A DNA stretch of 64,000 nt, taken from assembly GCF_030852425.1 (NCBI RefSeq), contig NZ_NSDM01000004.1:248001-312000 (forward strand), in the 5' to 3' direction. Positions 44,454 to 55,600 of this stretch are shown here, piece by piece. The DNA is from Saccharothrix longispora. GTDB taxonomy: Bacteria; Actinomycetota; Actinomycetes; Mycobacteriales; Pseudonocardiaceae. The notes under the pieces were generated by a model. That model was not told the origin of the DNA. It did not search any database and was given only the letters and a program-made list of their open reading frames with translations. The translations under genes were made by a program, and so were the position numbers. How positions within the stretch are numbered: the first letter of the stretch is position 1; the number at the start of each line of letters is the position of its first letter.

Positions 44454-45677
44454 CTAGCTGAGCCGCTCGATCACCATCGCCATGCCCTGGCCGCCGCCCA
44501 CGCACATGGTCTCCAGGCCGAACTGCTTGTCGTGGAACCGCAGCGAGTTGATCAACGTCGTGGTGATCCGGGCGCCGGTCATGCCGAACGGGTGGCCCAC
44601 CGCGATCGCGCCGCCGTTGACGTTCAGCCGGTCCAGGTCGATGCCCAGGTCCCGGTAGGACGGGATGACCTGCGCGGCGAACGCCTCGTTGATCTCCACC
44701 AGGTCGATGTCGCCGATGGACAGGCCCGCGAGCTTCAGCGCCCGCTTGGACGCCTCCACCGGGCCGAGCCCCATGATCTCCGGCGACAGCCCGGACACGC
44801 CGGTCGACACGATCCGCGCCAGCGGCGTGATGCCCAGCTCCTTGGCCTTGGTGTCGCTCATGACCACCAGGGCCGCCGCGCCGTCGTTGAGCGGGCAGCA
44901 GTTGCCCGCGGTCACGCGGCCGTCGGGCCGGAACACCGGCTTGAGCCCGGAGACGCCCTCCAGGGTGACGCCGGCGCGCGGGCCGTCGTCGGCGGACACC
45001 GTGCTGCCGTCCGGCAGGGTGATCGGGGTGATCTCGCGGGCCCAGAAGCCGTTGGCGATGGCCTGCTCGGCGAGGTTCTGCGAGCGGACGCCGAACTCGT
45101 CCATCTCCTGGCGGGAGACGCCCTTGAGGCGGGCGAGGTTCTCGGCGGTCTGGCCCATGGCGATGTAGATGTCGGGCAGCGAGCCGTTCTCGCGCGGGTC
45201 CACCCACTCGTCCGCGCCGTCCTGGGCGGTCGTCGCCGTGCGGCCCTCGGCCTCGGCGAACAGCGGGTTGTGCGTGTCGGGCCACGAGTCCGACGAGCCC
45301 CGGGCGAAGCTCGACACGGTCTCGACGCCCGCGCTGACGAACACGTCGCCCTCGCCCGCCTTGATGGCGTGCAGGGCCATGCGGGTCGTCTGCACGCTGG
45401 ACGCGCAGTAGCGGGTGACGGTGGTGCCGGGCAGGTTGTCGTGCCCGGCGAGCACGGCGACGACGCGGGCCATGTTGAAGCCCTGCTCACCGCCGGGCAG
45501 CCCGCAGCCGAGCATGAGGTCGTCGATGTCGGCGGGGTCCAGCTCCGGGACCTTCGCCAGCGCGGCCTCGAGGACCTGCACGGTGAGGTCGTCGGCGCGC
45601 ACGTCCTTGAGCGATCCCTTGCCCGCGCGCCCGATGGGCGACCGGGCGGCGGAGACGATCACGGCTTCCGGCATCAC
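44454..45677 (-). CDS. acetyl-CoA C-acyltransferase (thiolase)
   Basis: Thiolase of 407 residues catalysing thiolytic cleavage or condensation of acyl-CoAs. The nucleophilic Cys is in [16 protein letters not shown], the catalytic His in [12 protein letters not shown] and the second Cys in [15 protein letters not shown]. In M. tuberculosis fadA3 (Rv1074c) precedes the cbs region on the minus strand, as here. ATG 45677 (or the adjacent ATG 45674) is the start. It is divergent from cbs. Confidence 0.94.
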   Translation of the reverse strand: MMPEAVIVSAARSPIGRAGKGSLKDVRADDLTVQVLEAALAKVPELDPADIDDLMLGCGLPGGEQGFNMARVVAVLAGHDNLPGTTVTRYCASSVQTTRMALHAIKAGEGDVFVSAGVETVSSFARGSSDSWPDTHNPLFAEAEGRTATTAQDGADEWVDPRENGSLPDIYIAMGQTAENLARLKGVSRQEMDEFGVRSQNLAEQAIANGFWAREITPITLPDGSTVSADDGPRAGVTLEGVSGLKPVFRPDGRVTAGNCCPLNDGAAALVVMSDTKAKELGITPLARIVSTGVSGLSPEIMGLGPVEASKRALKLAGLSIGDIDLVEINEAFAAQVIPSYRDLGIDLDRLNVNGGAIAVGHPFGMTGARITTTLINSLRFHDKQFGLETMCVGGGQGMAMVIERLS

Positions 45678-45867
45678 GGAACTCCTTTGTTTCGCCGCGG
45701 CGTGTGACGTGCAGCCTAGTTAACGCCTGTTCAGCGCGGCCACCACTCGTGACCAACGACGCCGCGTCCGACCCCCCTCCCACCTCGCCCGTCCATCGTC
45801 CACCGGGCCGGCGGCCGCTGCCGCGATATACGCTCAGCGGGTCGTCTCAAGAAGTGGAAGGGCCGTC

Positions 45868-47238
45868 GTGGAGTACGTCGAGAGCGTCGTCGACCTGGTC
45901 GGCAACACCCCGCTGGTGAGGCTGAACGCGGTGGCCGAAGGGCTCCGGCCCCTCGTGCTGGCCAAGATCGAGTACCTCAACCCCGGCGGCAGCGTGAAGG
46001 ACCGCATCGCGCTGCGCATGGTCGAGGCGGCCGAGCGCAGCGGCGAGCTCAAGCCCGGCGGCACGATCGTCGAGCCCACCTCGGGCAACACCGGCGTCGG
46101 CCTGGCGCTCGTGGCCCAGCGGAAGGGCTACCGGTGCGTCTTCGTCTGCCCGGACAAGGTGTCGGTGGACAAGCGCAACGTGCTCAAGGCGTACGGCGCC
46201 GAGGTCGTGGTGTGCCCCACCGCCGTCGCGCCCGAGCACCCCGACTCCTACTACAACGTCTCCGACCGGCTCGTCGCCGAGATCCCCGGCGCCTGGAAGC
46301 CCAATCAGTACGCCAACCCGGAGAACCCCGCCAGCCACTACCACGGCACCGGCCCCGAGGTGTGGCGGCAGACCGAGGGCCGCATCACCCACTTCGTCGC
46401 GGGCGTCGGCACCGGCGGCACCATCTCCGGCACCGGCCGCTACCTCAAGGAGGCCTCCGGCGGCCGGGTCAAGGTCATCGGCGCGGACCCCGAGGGCTCC
46501 GTCTACTCCGGCGGCACCGGCCGGCCCTACCTCGTCGAGGGGGTCGGCGAGGACTTCTGGCCCGACGCCTACGACCGCTCGGTGTGCGACGACATCGTCC
46601 CGGTGTCCGACGCCGACTCCTTCGAGCTGACCCGCCGGCTCGCCCGGGAAGAAGGGCTCCTCGTCGGCGGCTCGTGCGGCATGGCCGTCGCCGCCGCGCT
46701 GCGCGTCGCCCGGACCGCCGGGCCCGACGACGTGATCGTCGTGCTGCTCCCGGACGGCGGGCGCGGCTACCTGTCGAGCGTCTTCAACGACAAGTGGATG
46801 GCCCAGTACGGCTTCCTGTCGCCCGACACCTCCGGCGCCACGGTCGGCGACGTGCTGCGCCGCAAGGACGGCACCATGCCCGACCTCGTGCACGGCCACC
46901 CCAACGAGACGGTCGCCGAGGCCGTCGCGATCATGCGCGAGTACGGCGTGTCCCAGATGCCCGTCGTCAACGCCGAACCGCCCGTCATGGCCGCCGAGGT
47001 CGCGGGCGCCGTCAACGAGCGCGACCTGCTCGACTCGCTGTTCACCGGCAAGGCGCAGCTGACCGACCGGCTCGACCGCCACATGTCGCCGAAGCTGCCC
47101 ACCATCGGCGCGGGCGAGTCGATCAGCTCCGCGATGACCGCACTGTCCTCAGCGGACGGTGCCCTGGTGCTGGACGACGGCAAGCCCGCCGGCGTGGTCA
47201 CCCGGCAGGACATCCTGGGTTTCCTCGCTGGTCGTTGA
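45868..47238 (+). CDS. cbs: cystathionine beta-synthase
   Basis: PLP enzyme joining serine (or O-acetylserine) and homocysteine to cystathionine in transsulfuration. The 456 residues include the catalytic core with the PLP Lys in [12 protein letters not shown], the phosphate loop [17 protein letters not shown] in [14 protein letters not shown], and a C-terminal pair of CBS domains (from about residue 335: [20 protein letters not shown] and [14 protein letters not shown]). These may bind an adenosyl ligand. There is no haem motif. GTG 45868. It forms a transsulfuration block with metB 1.4 kb downstream, as in M. tuberculosis (Rv1077-Rv1079). Confidence 0.95.
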   Translation: MEYVESVVDLVGNTPLVRLNAVAEGLRPLVLAKIEYLNPGGSVKDRIALRMVEAAERSGELKPGGTIVEPTSGNTGVGLALVAQRKGYRCVFVCPDKVSVDKRNVLKAYGAEVVVCPTAVAPEHPDSYYNVSDRLVAEIPGAWKPNQYANPENPASHYHGTGPEVWRQTEGRITHFVAGVGTGGTISGTGRYLKEASGGRVKVIGADPEGSVYSGGTGRPYLVEGVGEDFWPDAYDRSVCDDIVPVSDADSFELTRRLAREEGLLVGGSCGMAVAAALRVARTAGPDDVIVVLLPDGGRGYLSSVFNDKWMAQYGFLSPDTSGATVGDVLRRKDGTMPDLVHGHPNETVAEAVAIMREYGVSQMPVVNAEPPVMAAEVAGAVNERDLLDSLFTGKAQLTDRLDRHMSPKLPTIGAGESISSAMTALSSADGALVLDDGKPAGVVTRQDILGFLAGR

Positions 47239-47353
47239 ACCGGCGAGGTGTGGACGCGTTGCCCGGTTGCCCGTGGCCCGGGCGGCGCGATCCGCTAGCG
47301 TTGGCCACCGACTCACTCGCCTACGGCCCGTGCCAAGGGGGTTGGAAACTCCG

Positions 47354-48526
47354 ATGAACGCTCCGCAGCCGCCAGGGAACCAGCAGTTCGGCGGCAACGA
47401 CCAGCAGGAGCAGGGGCAGGGCGCCCAGCCCGCGAACGCCGACGCGACCCAGGTCGTGCCGAGCGGCGGGCAGTCCCCTGCGTTCCCGCCCCCGGAAGCC
47501 ACCCACGTGATGCCCACCGGCCAGCCCACCACCGGCCAGCAGCCCGCGGCCAACCCGGAGGCCACGCAGGTCGTGTCGCCCGGTGCGACGCAGCAGCCCA
47601 CGCCCGGCTTCGGCCAGCAGCCCGGTTCCGGCAGCTTCCCGGCACAGCCGGCGTCGGCGTCCGGCGGCTTCCCGGCGCAGCAGCCGCCGCAGTACGGGCA
47701 GCAGCCGCCGCAGTACGGCCAGCAGCCCTACGGCCAGCCCGGTTACGGTCAGCAGCCCCCGCAGTACGGCCAGCAACCGCCGCAGTACGGGCAGCAGCAG
47801 CCCTACGGCCAGCAGCCGTACGGCCAGCCCGGCTACGGACAGCCCCAGCAGTACGGCCAGCAGCCCTACGGCCAGCCCGGCTACGGACAGCCCGCCGGGT
47901 ACCCGGCGCCCGCCGGCGGCTACGCCGAGTGGGGTTCCCGCGCCATGGGCTTCCTCATCGACGGCCTGGCCCCCGCCGTCGTCGTCGGCCTGGTGGTGCT
48001 CCTCACCCTGGCCATCGGCGACCCGACCGTGACGCTGGTCGTCGGCGGCATCGGGTACCTGGCGGTGATCGCCTTCGCGATCTACAACTCGCTGTACCTC
48101 CAGGGCACCACCGGCCAGTCGTACGGCAAGAAGCTCGCGAAGATCAAGCTGGTCAGCGAGGAGACCGGCCGGCCCGTCGGCTTCGGCAACGCGTTCGTGC
48201 GCCAGTTGTGCCACGTCGTCGACGGCATCCCCTGCTACGCGGGCTACTTCGCGCCGCTGTGGGAGCCGAAGAAGCAGACGTGGGCCGACAAGATCATGAA
48301 GACGGTCGTGGTGAACGCCCCGGAGACGGCGTCGCCCGGCGGGTACGGCCAGCCCGGCGGCCAGCCCGGCCAGTACGGCCAACCGGGGCAGCAGGCGTAC
48401 GGACAGCCGGGCCAGCCGGGGCAGTACGGTCAGCCCGGTCAGCTGCCGGGCCAGCCCGGCCAGTACGGCCAGCAGCCCGGCCAGTACGGCCAGCCCGGCC
48501 AGCAGCAGCCGCCCCAGCAGTGGTGA
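47354..48526 (+). CDS. RDD-family membrane protein with YGQQP repeats (Pra-like)
   Basis: A 390-residue protein with a long disordered Gln/Pro/Gly/Tyr-rich N-terminus containing many QYGQQP and GQPGYGQ units. An RDD domain of three to four helices follows ([60 protein letters not shown]), then another [13 protein letters not shown] tail. Location and composition match the proline-rich antigen pra (Rv1078) of M. tuberculosis. The repeat tails suggest protein-protein or polymer interactions. ATG 47354. It ends in a T-tract terminator. Confidence 0.9.
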   Translation: MNAPQPPGNQQFGGNDQQEQGQGAQPANADATQVVPSGGQSPAFPPPEATHVMPTGQPTTGQQPAANPEATQVVSPGATQQPTPGFGQQPGSGSFPAQPASASGGFPAQQPPQYGQQPPQYGQQPYGQPGYGQQPPQYGQQPPQYGQQQPYGQQPYGQPGYGQPQQYGQQPYGQPGYGQPAGYPAPAGGYAEWGSRAMGFLIDGLAPAVVVGLVVLLTLAIGDPTVTLVVGGIGYLAVIAFAIYNSLYLQGTTGQSYGKKLAKIKLVSEETGRPVGFGNAFVRQLCHVVDGIPCYAGYFAPLWEPKKQTWADKIMKTVVVNAPETASPGGYGQPGGQPGQYGQPGQQAYGQPGQPGQYGQPGQLPGQPGQYGQQPGQYGQPGQQQPPQQW

Positions 48527-48545
48527 GGTAGTCCGTTTTTCACCC

Positions 48546-48585
48546 AACCGCCCGTCGGTCGTCAGCCGGCGGGCGGTTGCTTTTT
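48546..48585 (+). terminator. intrinsic terminator with T tract after the RDD gene
   Basis: AACCGCCCG...CGGGCGGTT stem (48546-48554 with 48570-48578) extended by further pairs, followed by GCTTTTT. This is a classical rho-independent terminator, the clearest in the window, 20 bases after the stop. Confidence 0.85.
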
Positions 48586-48608
48586 CCGCGGGTCGTACCC
48601 TTGAGCGC

Positions 48609-49760
48609 ATGACGGACAGCGGTCACCACGGTTTCGCGACCAGGGCCATCCACGCAGGGCAGGCGCCCGACCCGACCACGGGCTCGGTCATCGTGCCGAT
48701 CCACGCCACCTCGACCTACGCGCAGGACGGCGTCGGCGGCCTGCGCGGCGGCTTCGAGTACTCCCGCACGGGCAACCCCACCCGTGCCGCGCTGGAGGAG
48801 TGCCTGGCGGCGCTGGAGGGCGGGCGGCACGGTCGTGCCTTCGCCTCCGGCATGGGCGCGACCGACACGGCGCTGCGCGCGATGTGCCGGCCCGGTGACC
48901 ACGTCGTCATCCCGAACGACGCCTACGGCGGCACGTTCCGGCTCATCGACAAGGTGCTGTCGCAGTGGGGCGTCGAGCACACGCCCGTCGCGCTGTCCGA
49001 CGTCGACGCGGTGCGCGCCGCCGTGCGGCCGAACACCAGGGTGATCTGGGTCGAGACCCCCACCAACCCGCTGCTCAACATCGCCGACATCGCCGTGTTG
49101 GCCGAGGTCGCGCACTCCGCCGGCGCGCGGCTGGTGGTCGACAACACGTTCGCCTCGCCGTACCTCCAGAGCCCGCTGGAGCTGGGCGCGGACGTCGTGC
49201 TGCACTCGACGACCAAGTACGTGGGCGGCCACTCCGACGTCGTCGGCGGCGCCCTGGTGACCTCGGACGACGACCTGGACGCGGCGTTCGGGTTCCTCCA
49301 GAACGGCGCCGGGGCGGTGCCCGGCCCGTTCGACGCGTGGCTGACGCTGCGGGGGATCAAGACCCTCGAGGTGCGCATGGAGAAGCACTCGGACAACGCC
49401 GAGAAGGTCACCGAGGCGCTGCTCAGGCACCCCCGGGTCACGCGCGTCCTCTACCCGGGCCTGCCCGACCACCCGGGGCACGACGTGGCGGCGAAGCAGA
49501 TGCGCCGCTTCGGCGGGATGATCTCGTTCACCGTCGAGGGCGGCGAGGAGGCGGCGCTGCGCGTGTGCTCCCGCACGGAGCTGTTCACGCTGGCCGAGTC
49601 GCTGGGCGGCGTCGAGTCCCTGATCGAGCACCCGGGTCGCATGACGCACGCCAGCACCGCGGGCTCCCTGCTCCAGGTGCCCGCCGACCTGGTCCGCCTC
49701 TCCGTCGGCATCGAGTCGGCCGACGACCTGGTGGCGGACCTGGTCGCCGCGCTCGACTGA
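48609..49760 (+). CDS. metB: cystathionine gamma-synthase
   Basis: PLP-dependent Cys/Met-metabolism enzyme of 383 residues making cystathionine from an activated homoserine and cysteine. Key segments: FEYSRTGNPTRAALEECLAALE, the PLP-contacting SGMGATDTAL, DNTFASPYLQ and the Schiff-base Lys in LHSTTKYVGGHSDVVGG. The C-terminus has the substrate-specific SLGGVESLIEHPGRMTHAS. ATG 48609, a few bases after a T-tract terminator. Synteny with Rv1079. Together with cbs it allows transsulfuration in both directions. Confidence 0.94.
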   Translation: MTDSGHHGFATRAIHAGQAPDPTTGSVIVPIHATSTYAQDGVGGLRGGFEYSRTGNPTRAALEECLAALEGGRHGRAFASGMGATDTALRAMCRPGDHVVIPNDAYGGTFRLIDKVLSQWGVEHTPVALSDVDAVRAAVRPNTRVIWVETPTNPLLNIADIAVLAEVAHSAGARLVVDNTFASPYLQSPLELGADVVLHSTTKYVGGHSDVVGGALVTSDDDLDAAFGFLQNGAGAVPGPFDAWLTLRGIKTLEVRMEKHSDNAEKVTEALLRHPRVTRVLYPGLPDHPGHDVAAKQMRRFGGMISFTVEGGEEAALRVCSRTELFTLAESLGGVESLIEHPGRMTHASTAGSLLQVPADLVRLSVGIESADDLVADLVAALD

Positions 49761-49774
49761 CCCGGTCCGGGTTC

Positions 49775-49812
49775 CCCGCGGCCGACCGGGCGCCCGCCCG
49801 GTCGGCCGCGGG
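49775..49812. terminator. hairpin between metB and DUF2277 gene
   Basis: Perfect inverted repeat with 18-bp arms (CCCGCGGCCGACCGGGCG) and a 2-nt nominal loop between converging genes. Probably terminates both. Confidence 0.75.
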
Positions 49813-49815
49813 CGT

Positions 49816-50088
49816 TCACCGGGGGCCGTAGCGCACGGCCGCGCGTTCCCTGGCCTTCGCGGCCTCCACCTCGCGGTCGCGCGGCGGGGCCTTCGTCACC
49901 AGCGCGTCCAGCAGCACGCGGGTGGCCTCCGCGACGGCCTCGACCGCCGCGTCGAACGCCTCCTGGTTGGCCGAGGAGGGGCGGGTCGCGCCGCTGACCT
50001 TGCGCACGTACTGCACGGCCGCGGCCTGGACCTCGTCGTCGGTGGCGGGTGGTTCGAAGTTGTGGAGCACCCTGATGTTGCGACACAT
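49816..50088 (-). CDS. DUF2277 family protein
   Basis: A 90-residue protein beginning MCRNIRVLHNFEPPATDDEV, the near-invariant N-terminus of the DUF2277 family, with a following VQYVRKVSGATRPSSANQEAF. Function unknown. The ATG 50088 has no ribosome site, but a GATAGT -10-like hexamer lies 6 bases upstream, so a leaderless transcript is likely. The longer frame upstream is a shadow. Confidence 0.93.
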   Translation of the reverse strand: MCRNIRVLHNFEPPATDDEVQAAAVQYVRKVSGATRPSSANQEAFDAAVEAVAEATRVLLDALVTKAPPRDREVEAAKARERAAVRYGPR

Positions 50089-50170
50089 GACACCACTATC
50101 GCGCACACCGGCGCGCGCCACGACGGATTGCCTGCGCCGACCTCCGCGCGTCAGGGGCGGGAGGGCCGGC

Positions 50171-50407
50171 TCACGGCTTGGCGTCGCCGAGCCGCGCGTT
50201 GTCGACGCGGGGCGGGACGGTCGGCAGGTCCTCGGCGTCCACGCACCCGCCGACGAACTCGACCACGCCCCCGCGCTCCACGAAGCGGCCGGTCTCCGCG
50301 CAGCCGGCGTGGGCCACGGAGAAGAAGGCCGCACCGGTCAGCGCCGCGGCCGTGGCCACCACTCCGACGAGCGGGAGCACCGCGGTGACCCGAACCGCGA
50401 GCGCCAT
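50171..50407 (-). CDS. small secreted or membrane-anchored protein, 78 aa
   Basis: A short protein with a hydrophobic N-terminal helix (VLPLVGVVATAAALTGAAFF) and a small exported part with two Cys (VAHAGCAETG and EFVGGCVDAED), which could form a disulfide. GGAGGG precedes ATG 50407. It is not one I recognise. The signal, ribosome site and clean codon bias support coding. It lies between DUF2277 and hpd, all on the minus strand. Confidence 0.7.
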   Translation of the reverse strand: MALAVRVTAVLPLVGVVATAAALTGAAFFSVAHAGCAETGRFVERGGVVEFVGGCVDAEDLPTVPPRVDNARLGDAKP

Positions 50408-50552
50408 GCCACCCTCCAGGTGAATGCTGTGCGAGGTACCACCGAGGGTACCGGTCCCGGAGCACCGGGTAGGGCATCGTCAGCCTTCCTACAGGAAAGG
50501 CCGGCCCGGGGGTACCCGGACCGGCCCGTCGCCTGCCACAACGCGGGGAGCG

Positions 50553-50570
50553 CCGGCGGAGTTCCGCCGG
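50553..50570 (-). terminator. short hairpin after hpd
   Basis: CCGGCGGA-GT-TCCGCCGG, a perfect 8-bp stem, 6 bases downstream of the hpd stop on the minus strand. Likely terminator. Confidence 0.5.
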
Positions 50571-50576
50571 GACCCG

Positions 50577-52326
<1,750 letters not shown>

Positions 52327-52344
52327 ACCGGCGCCCGACGAGCA

Positions 52345-52381
52345 GGAGGGGCGGCCACCTCCGCGTGGTGGCCGCCCCTCC
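52345..52381. terminator. hairpin between AsnC gene and greA
   Basis: GGAGGGGCGGCCACC and GGTGGCCGCCCCTCC, a perfect 15-bp stem with a 7-nt loop, between converging genes. Bidirectional terminator. Confidence 0.8.
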
Positions 52382-52395
52382 CGGTGTCTGTGGGG

Positions 52396-52884
52396 CTAGC
52401 CCGCGTAGGGCACCGCCTTGATGAGCGTCACCTTCATCGTGCTGCCGTTGGGCAGTTCGTACTCCCGCGTCTCGCCGTCCTTCGCGCCGAGCAACGCCTT
52501 GCCCAGCGGGGACGAGGGGGAGTACACCTCCAGCGCGCCGTGCGCGCCCTCCTCGCGGGTGGCGAGCAGGAACTCCTCGGTCTCGTCGTCCCCGGCGTAA
52601 CGCACCGTGAGCACCATGCCGGGTGCGGCGATGCCCGCGACCGTCGGCGCCTCGCCGACCTTCGCGACGCGCAGCAGCTCCTGCAACTGGCGGATGCGGG
52701 CCTCCTGCTTGCCCTGCTCCTCACGGGCGGCGTGGTAACCACCGTTCTCGCGGAGGTCACCCTCTTCCCGACGCGCGTTGATCTCCGCGGCGATGACCGG
52801 GCGGTTCTCGATCATCTCGTCCAGCTCTCCCTTGAGCCGGTCGTAGGCCTCCTGGGTCAACCAGGTCACCTCAGTGTCGCTCAC
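52396..52884 (-). CDS. greA: transcription elongation factor GreA
   Basis: Rescues backtracked RNA polymerase by stimulating transcript cleavage. The 162 residues comprise the N-terminal coiled coil ([40 protein letters not shown] with the acidic tip residues in [10 protein letters not shown]) and the C-terminal FKBP-like domain ([27 protein letters not shown]). GTG 52884 is taken, 9 bases after AAGGAG; an in-frame GTG two codons upstream is too close. Equivalent to Rv1080c. Confidence 0.96.
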   Translation of the reverse strand: MSDTEVTWLTQEAYDRLKGELDEMIENRPVIAAEINARREEGDLRENGGYHAAREEQGKQEARIRQLQELLRVAKVGEAPTVAGIAAPGMVLTVRYAGDDETEEFLLATREEGAHGALEVYSPSSPLGKALLGAKDGETREYELPNGSTMKVTLIKAVPYAG

Positions 52885-53075
52885 GGTCACCAACTCCTTG
52901 TCTTGCGCCGGCCCACGGCGTGGGCTGGCTGTTCCCGGGCGCACCAACCCGGAACGGAAAAACACGGCCCGCGTCGGGGCCGTGCTGAAAGGCCAGAGTA
53001 ACACGCACTGAACGTTCGGCGACGGTGTTTTGTTCCCGGATCGGCCGCCGAAAGCGCAGATCACCCGCTTGGCCG

Positions 53076-53486
53076 CTACCTCGTGGACAGGTAGGGCGGG
53101 ACCTGGTACGAGCAGCCGAAGACCTCTCCGGTGACGGGTGGTTTCGACGTCCTGAGCACGGTCTTCTCGCGGACCGTGCGGGCTCCCGGGGGGACGAGGA
53201 CCTCGTGCCGGCCGGACTCGTCGCCGTCTTCGGAGCGCGCCCGGACGATGCACACGACGGCCTGCTCCGGTGTCTCGCGGACGACCTCGAAGGTGATCTC
53301 CACCGCGTTGTCGTCCCGCACCGTGAACGCGGTCTGCTTCGCCTCCACAGGCATGGTGCCGAGGTTGCGGTAGCCCACCCAGGCGATGACGCCGCCGACC
53401 AGCACCGCGATCACGGGGAGTGACCAGCGCGCCCACTTCGGGAGAGGGCGCCGCCGGGCGCCGTACCGACCTTCGGGCAGTGCCAC
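53076..53486 (-). CDS. DUF4307 membrane protein
   Basis: A 136-residue single-pass protein (Rv1081c equivalent). A basic N-terminus, one helix ([19 protein letters not shown]) and an extracytoplasmic Ig-like domain with [22 protein letters not shown] and a C-terminal [12 protein letters not shown]; the two Cys could pair. Function unknown; in the family it always neighbours mca and greA. GTG 53486 start. Confidence 0.92.
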   Translation of the reverse strand: MALPEGRYGARRRPLPKWARWSLPVIAVLVGGVIAWVGYRNLGTMPVEAKQTAFTVRDDNAVEITFEVVRETPEQAVVCIVRARSEDGDESGRHEVLVPPGARTVREKTVLRTSKPPVTGEVFGCSYQVPPYLSTR

Positions 53487-53611
53487 GTGCGAACGCCTTC
53501 CTGCCCGTGGGGAACAATGACCGCTTGCGACCGGTTGAGTGTCGCAGGGGGCAGATCGGCCCCGTCCGCCAGGTCCCCGGGACCGGGTAGTGGAGGAGGA
53601 GCACCACCGTC

Positions 53612-54493
53612 ATGGTTGAGAAGCTGCGCCTGATGGCGGTGCACGCGCACCCCGACGACGAGTCCAGCAAGGGCGCCGCCACGATGGCCCGCTACGTCGC
53701 CGAGGGCCACGAGGTCATGGTCGTCACCTGCACGGGCGGTGAGGCGGGCAGCATCCTGAACCCCGCCATGGACCGCCCCGAGGTGCTGGAGAACATGGCG
53801 GAGATCCGCCGCGCCGAGATGGCGCGCGCCGCCGAGATCCTCGGCGTGCGGCACCGCTGGCTGGGCTTCGTCGACTCGGGCCTGCCCGAGGGCGACCCGC
53901 TGCCGCCGCTGCCCGAGGGCTGCTTCGCGCTCGTGCCGCTGGAGGAGTCGACCCCGCCGCTGGTCCAGGTCATCCGCGAGTTCCGCCCGCACGTGATCGT
54001 CACCTACGACGAGAACGGCGGCTACCCGCACCCCGACCACATCCGCTGCCACGAGGTGTCCGTCGCCGCGTTCGACGCGGCGGGCGACCCCGACCGCTAC
54101 CCCGACCTGGGCGAGCCGTGGCAGCCGCTGAAGCTCTACTACAGCCACGGCTTCTCCCGCGCGAAGCTGATGGCGTTCCACGAGGCCCTGCTCGCGGCCG
54201 GCGAGGAGTCGCCGTACGCCGAGTGGCTGGCCGGGTGGGGCGCGGACCGGCCCGACGTCATGGAGCGGGTCACCACGCAGGTCGAGTGCGCGGACTGGTT
54301 CCCGGTCCGCGACGAGGCCCTGAAGGCCCACGCCACCCAGATCGACCCGACGAGCCGCTGGTTCGCCGTGCCGCTGGAGACGCAGCGCGAGGTGTGGCCG
54401 ACGGAGGAGTACGAGCTGGCGAGGTCGCTGGTCGACAGCACCGTGCCGGAGGACGACCTGTTCGCGGGCGTCCGGGAGAAGGTGACCGCGTGA
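53612..54493 (+). CDS. mca: mycothiol S-conjugate amidase
   Basis: Zinc amidase that cleaves mycothiol-S-conjugates to export toxins as mercapturic acids, a marker of mycothiol-making actinobacteria. The 293 residues start [19 protein letters not shown]; the zinc ligands are in HAHPDDE and in [13 protein letters not shown]. The MCA-specific [19 protein letters not shown] separates it from MshB. ATG 53612 with GAGGAG upstream. Synteny with Rv1082. Its stop overlaps the small membrane gene. Confidence 0.96.
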   Translation: MVEKLRLMAVHAHPDDESSKGAATMARYVAEGHEVMVVTCTGGEAGSILNPAMDRPEVLENMAEIRRAEMARAAEILGVRHRWLGFVDSGLPEGDPLPPLPEGCFALVPLEESTPPLVQVIREFRPHVIVTYDENGGYPHPDHIRCHEVSVAAFDAAGDPDRYPDLGEPWQPLKLYYSHGFSRAKLMAFHEALLAAGEESPYAEWLAGWGADRPDVMERVTTQVECADWFPVRDEALKAHATQIDPTSRWFAVPLETQREVWPTEEYELARSLVDSTVPEDDLFAGVREKVTA

Positions 54494-54795
54494 CGACCCC
54501 GATCCTTCCGGCCCTGCCCGCCCTCGCCCCGGTCCCCGCGGAGGGGACCACGGCGCTGGTGCTCGCGCAGCAGCCGTCGACCGACAAGGACCCGGGTGGC
54601 CAGCAGGAGGACTTCGGCAAGTCCTCCCCGCTGGGCCTCCTGGTCCTCGTGCTGTTCTTCATCGCCGTGTTCTTCCTGGTGCGCTCGATGAACAAGCACC
54701 TGAAGAAGCTGCCCGCGTCGTTCGACGAGCCGGACGCCGAGGCCGGTACCAGGACCGGCACCGACGCCGGGGCCGGGGTCGCGAAGAAGGACTAG
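54490..54795 (+). CDS. small membrane protein (Rv1083-like)
   Basis: A 101-residue single-pass protein coupled to mca (GTGA overlap). An N-terminal Pro/Ala-rich extracytoplasmic or signal-like part, one helix ([20 protein letters not shown]) and a cytoplasmic tail ([16 protein letters not shown]) followed by a Gly/Thr/Ala-rich end. The helix plus KHLKKLP tail is typical of the conserved small protein after mca. The stop overlaps the converging phosphatase by 4 bases. Function unknown. Confidence 0.88.
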   Translation: MTTPILPALPALAPVPAEGTTALVLAQQPSTDKDPGGQQEDFGKSSPLGLLVLVLFFIAVFFLVRSMNKHLKKLPASFDEPDAEAGTRTGTDAGAGVAKKD

Positions 54796-55547
54796 GGCCG
54801 CGCCTGCTCGTACCAGGTGCGCCGGGCCGGCACGGAGACCAGCTCGCGCTCCGGGTAGCGCAGCGCGGTCAACCGGCCGCCGAACACGCAGCCGGTGTCC
54901 AGGCACAGCGTCCCGTTGACCCACTCGGGCTCCTCGACCGGCGTGTGTCCGTAGAGGACCATCGCCGCGCCGGAGTACTCGCGCGCCCACGGGTGGCGCA
55001 CGGGGAAGCCGCGTTCGTCGTGCTCGCCGGTCGACTGGCCCCACAGGGCCAGCGCGCGCATCTTCGGCGACCGCACGCCGTGGTAGCGCTCGGGCAGTCC
55101 CGCGTGGGCGACGACGAGCCGGCCGCCGTCGAGGACGTGGTGCGGCTCCAGGGAGTCGCAGAACTCCAGCACGCGGGCGCGGAACGCCGGGGTCTCGCGC
55201 GCCAGTTGGTCCAGCGACTCGCGCAGGCCGTGCGCGACCTGGACGTTGCGTCCCTGCAATGCGCGCACCAGCTTCTCCTCGTGGTTGCCGCGCACCGACA
55301 GCGCGGTGCCCGCCTCCACCATGCCCATGGCCAGCCGCAGCACGCCCGGCGTGTCCGGCCCGCGGTCGACGAGGTCGCCCAGGAACACGACCGTGCGACC
55401 CTCCGGGTGCCCGCCGTCGGGCGAGTGGCCCAGCTCGCGCAGCAGGTGGTCGAGTTCGACCCGGCACCCGTGGACGTCGCCGACCACGTCGAACGGGCCG
55501 GTCAGGTGGCGCAGGTCGTGCGGCTGCCGCGTCGGTTCGTCGATCAC
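54792..55547 (-). CDS. metallophosphoesterase (PrpE/serine-threonine phosphatase-like)
   Basis: A 251-residue phosphoesterase with the full calcineurin-like metal set: [50 protein letters not shown] and [10 protein letters not shown]. It resembles the phosphatase domain of bacterial Pnkp and diadenosine-tetraphosphatase PrpE. The actual substrate (phosphoprotein, RNA end or Ap4A) is undetermined. GTG 55547 is the start, divergent from the YyaL-like gene 53 bases away. Confidence 0.92.
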   Translation of the reverse strand: MIDEPTRQPHDLRHLTGPFDVVGDVHGCRVELDHLLRELGHSPDGGHPEGRTVVFLGDLVDRGPDTPGVLRLAMGMVEAGTALSVRGNHEEKLVRALQGRNVQVAHGLRESLDQLARETPAFRARVLEFCDSLEPHHVLDGGRLVVAHAGLPERYHGVRSPKMRALALWGQSTGEHDERGFPVRHPWAREYSGAAMVLYGHTPVEEPEWVNGTLCLDTGCVFGGRLTALRYPERELVSVPARRTWYEQARP

Positions 55548-55600
55548 GGGGACAGTCTCGCCGAGCGGTCGGCCCGGCGCGGGGGAATTACCGTGGGTCC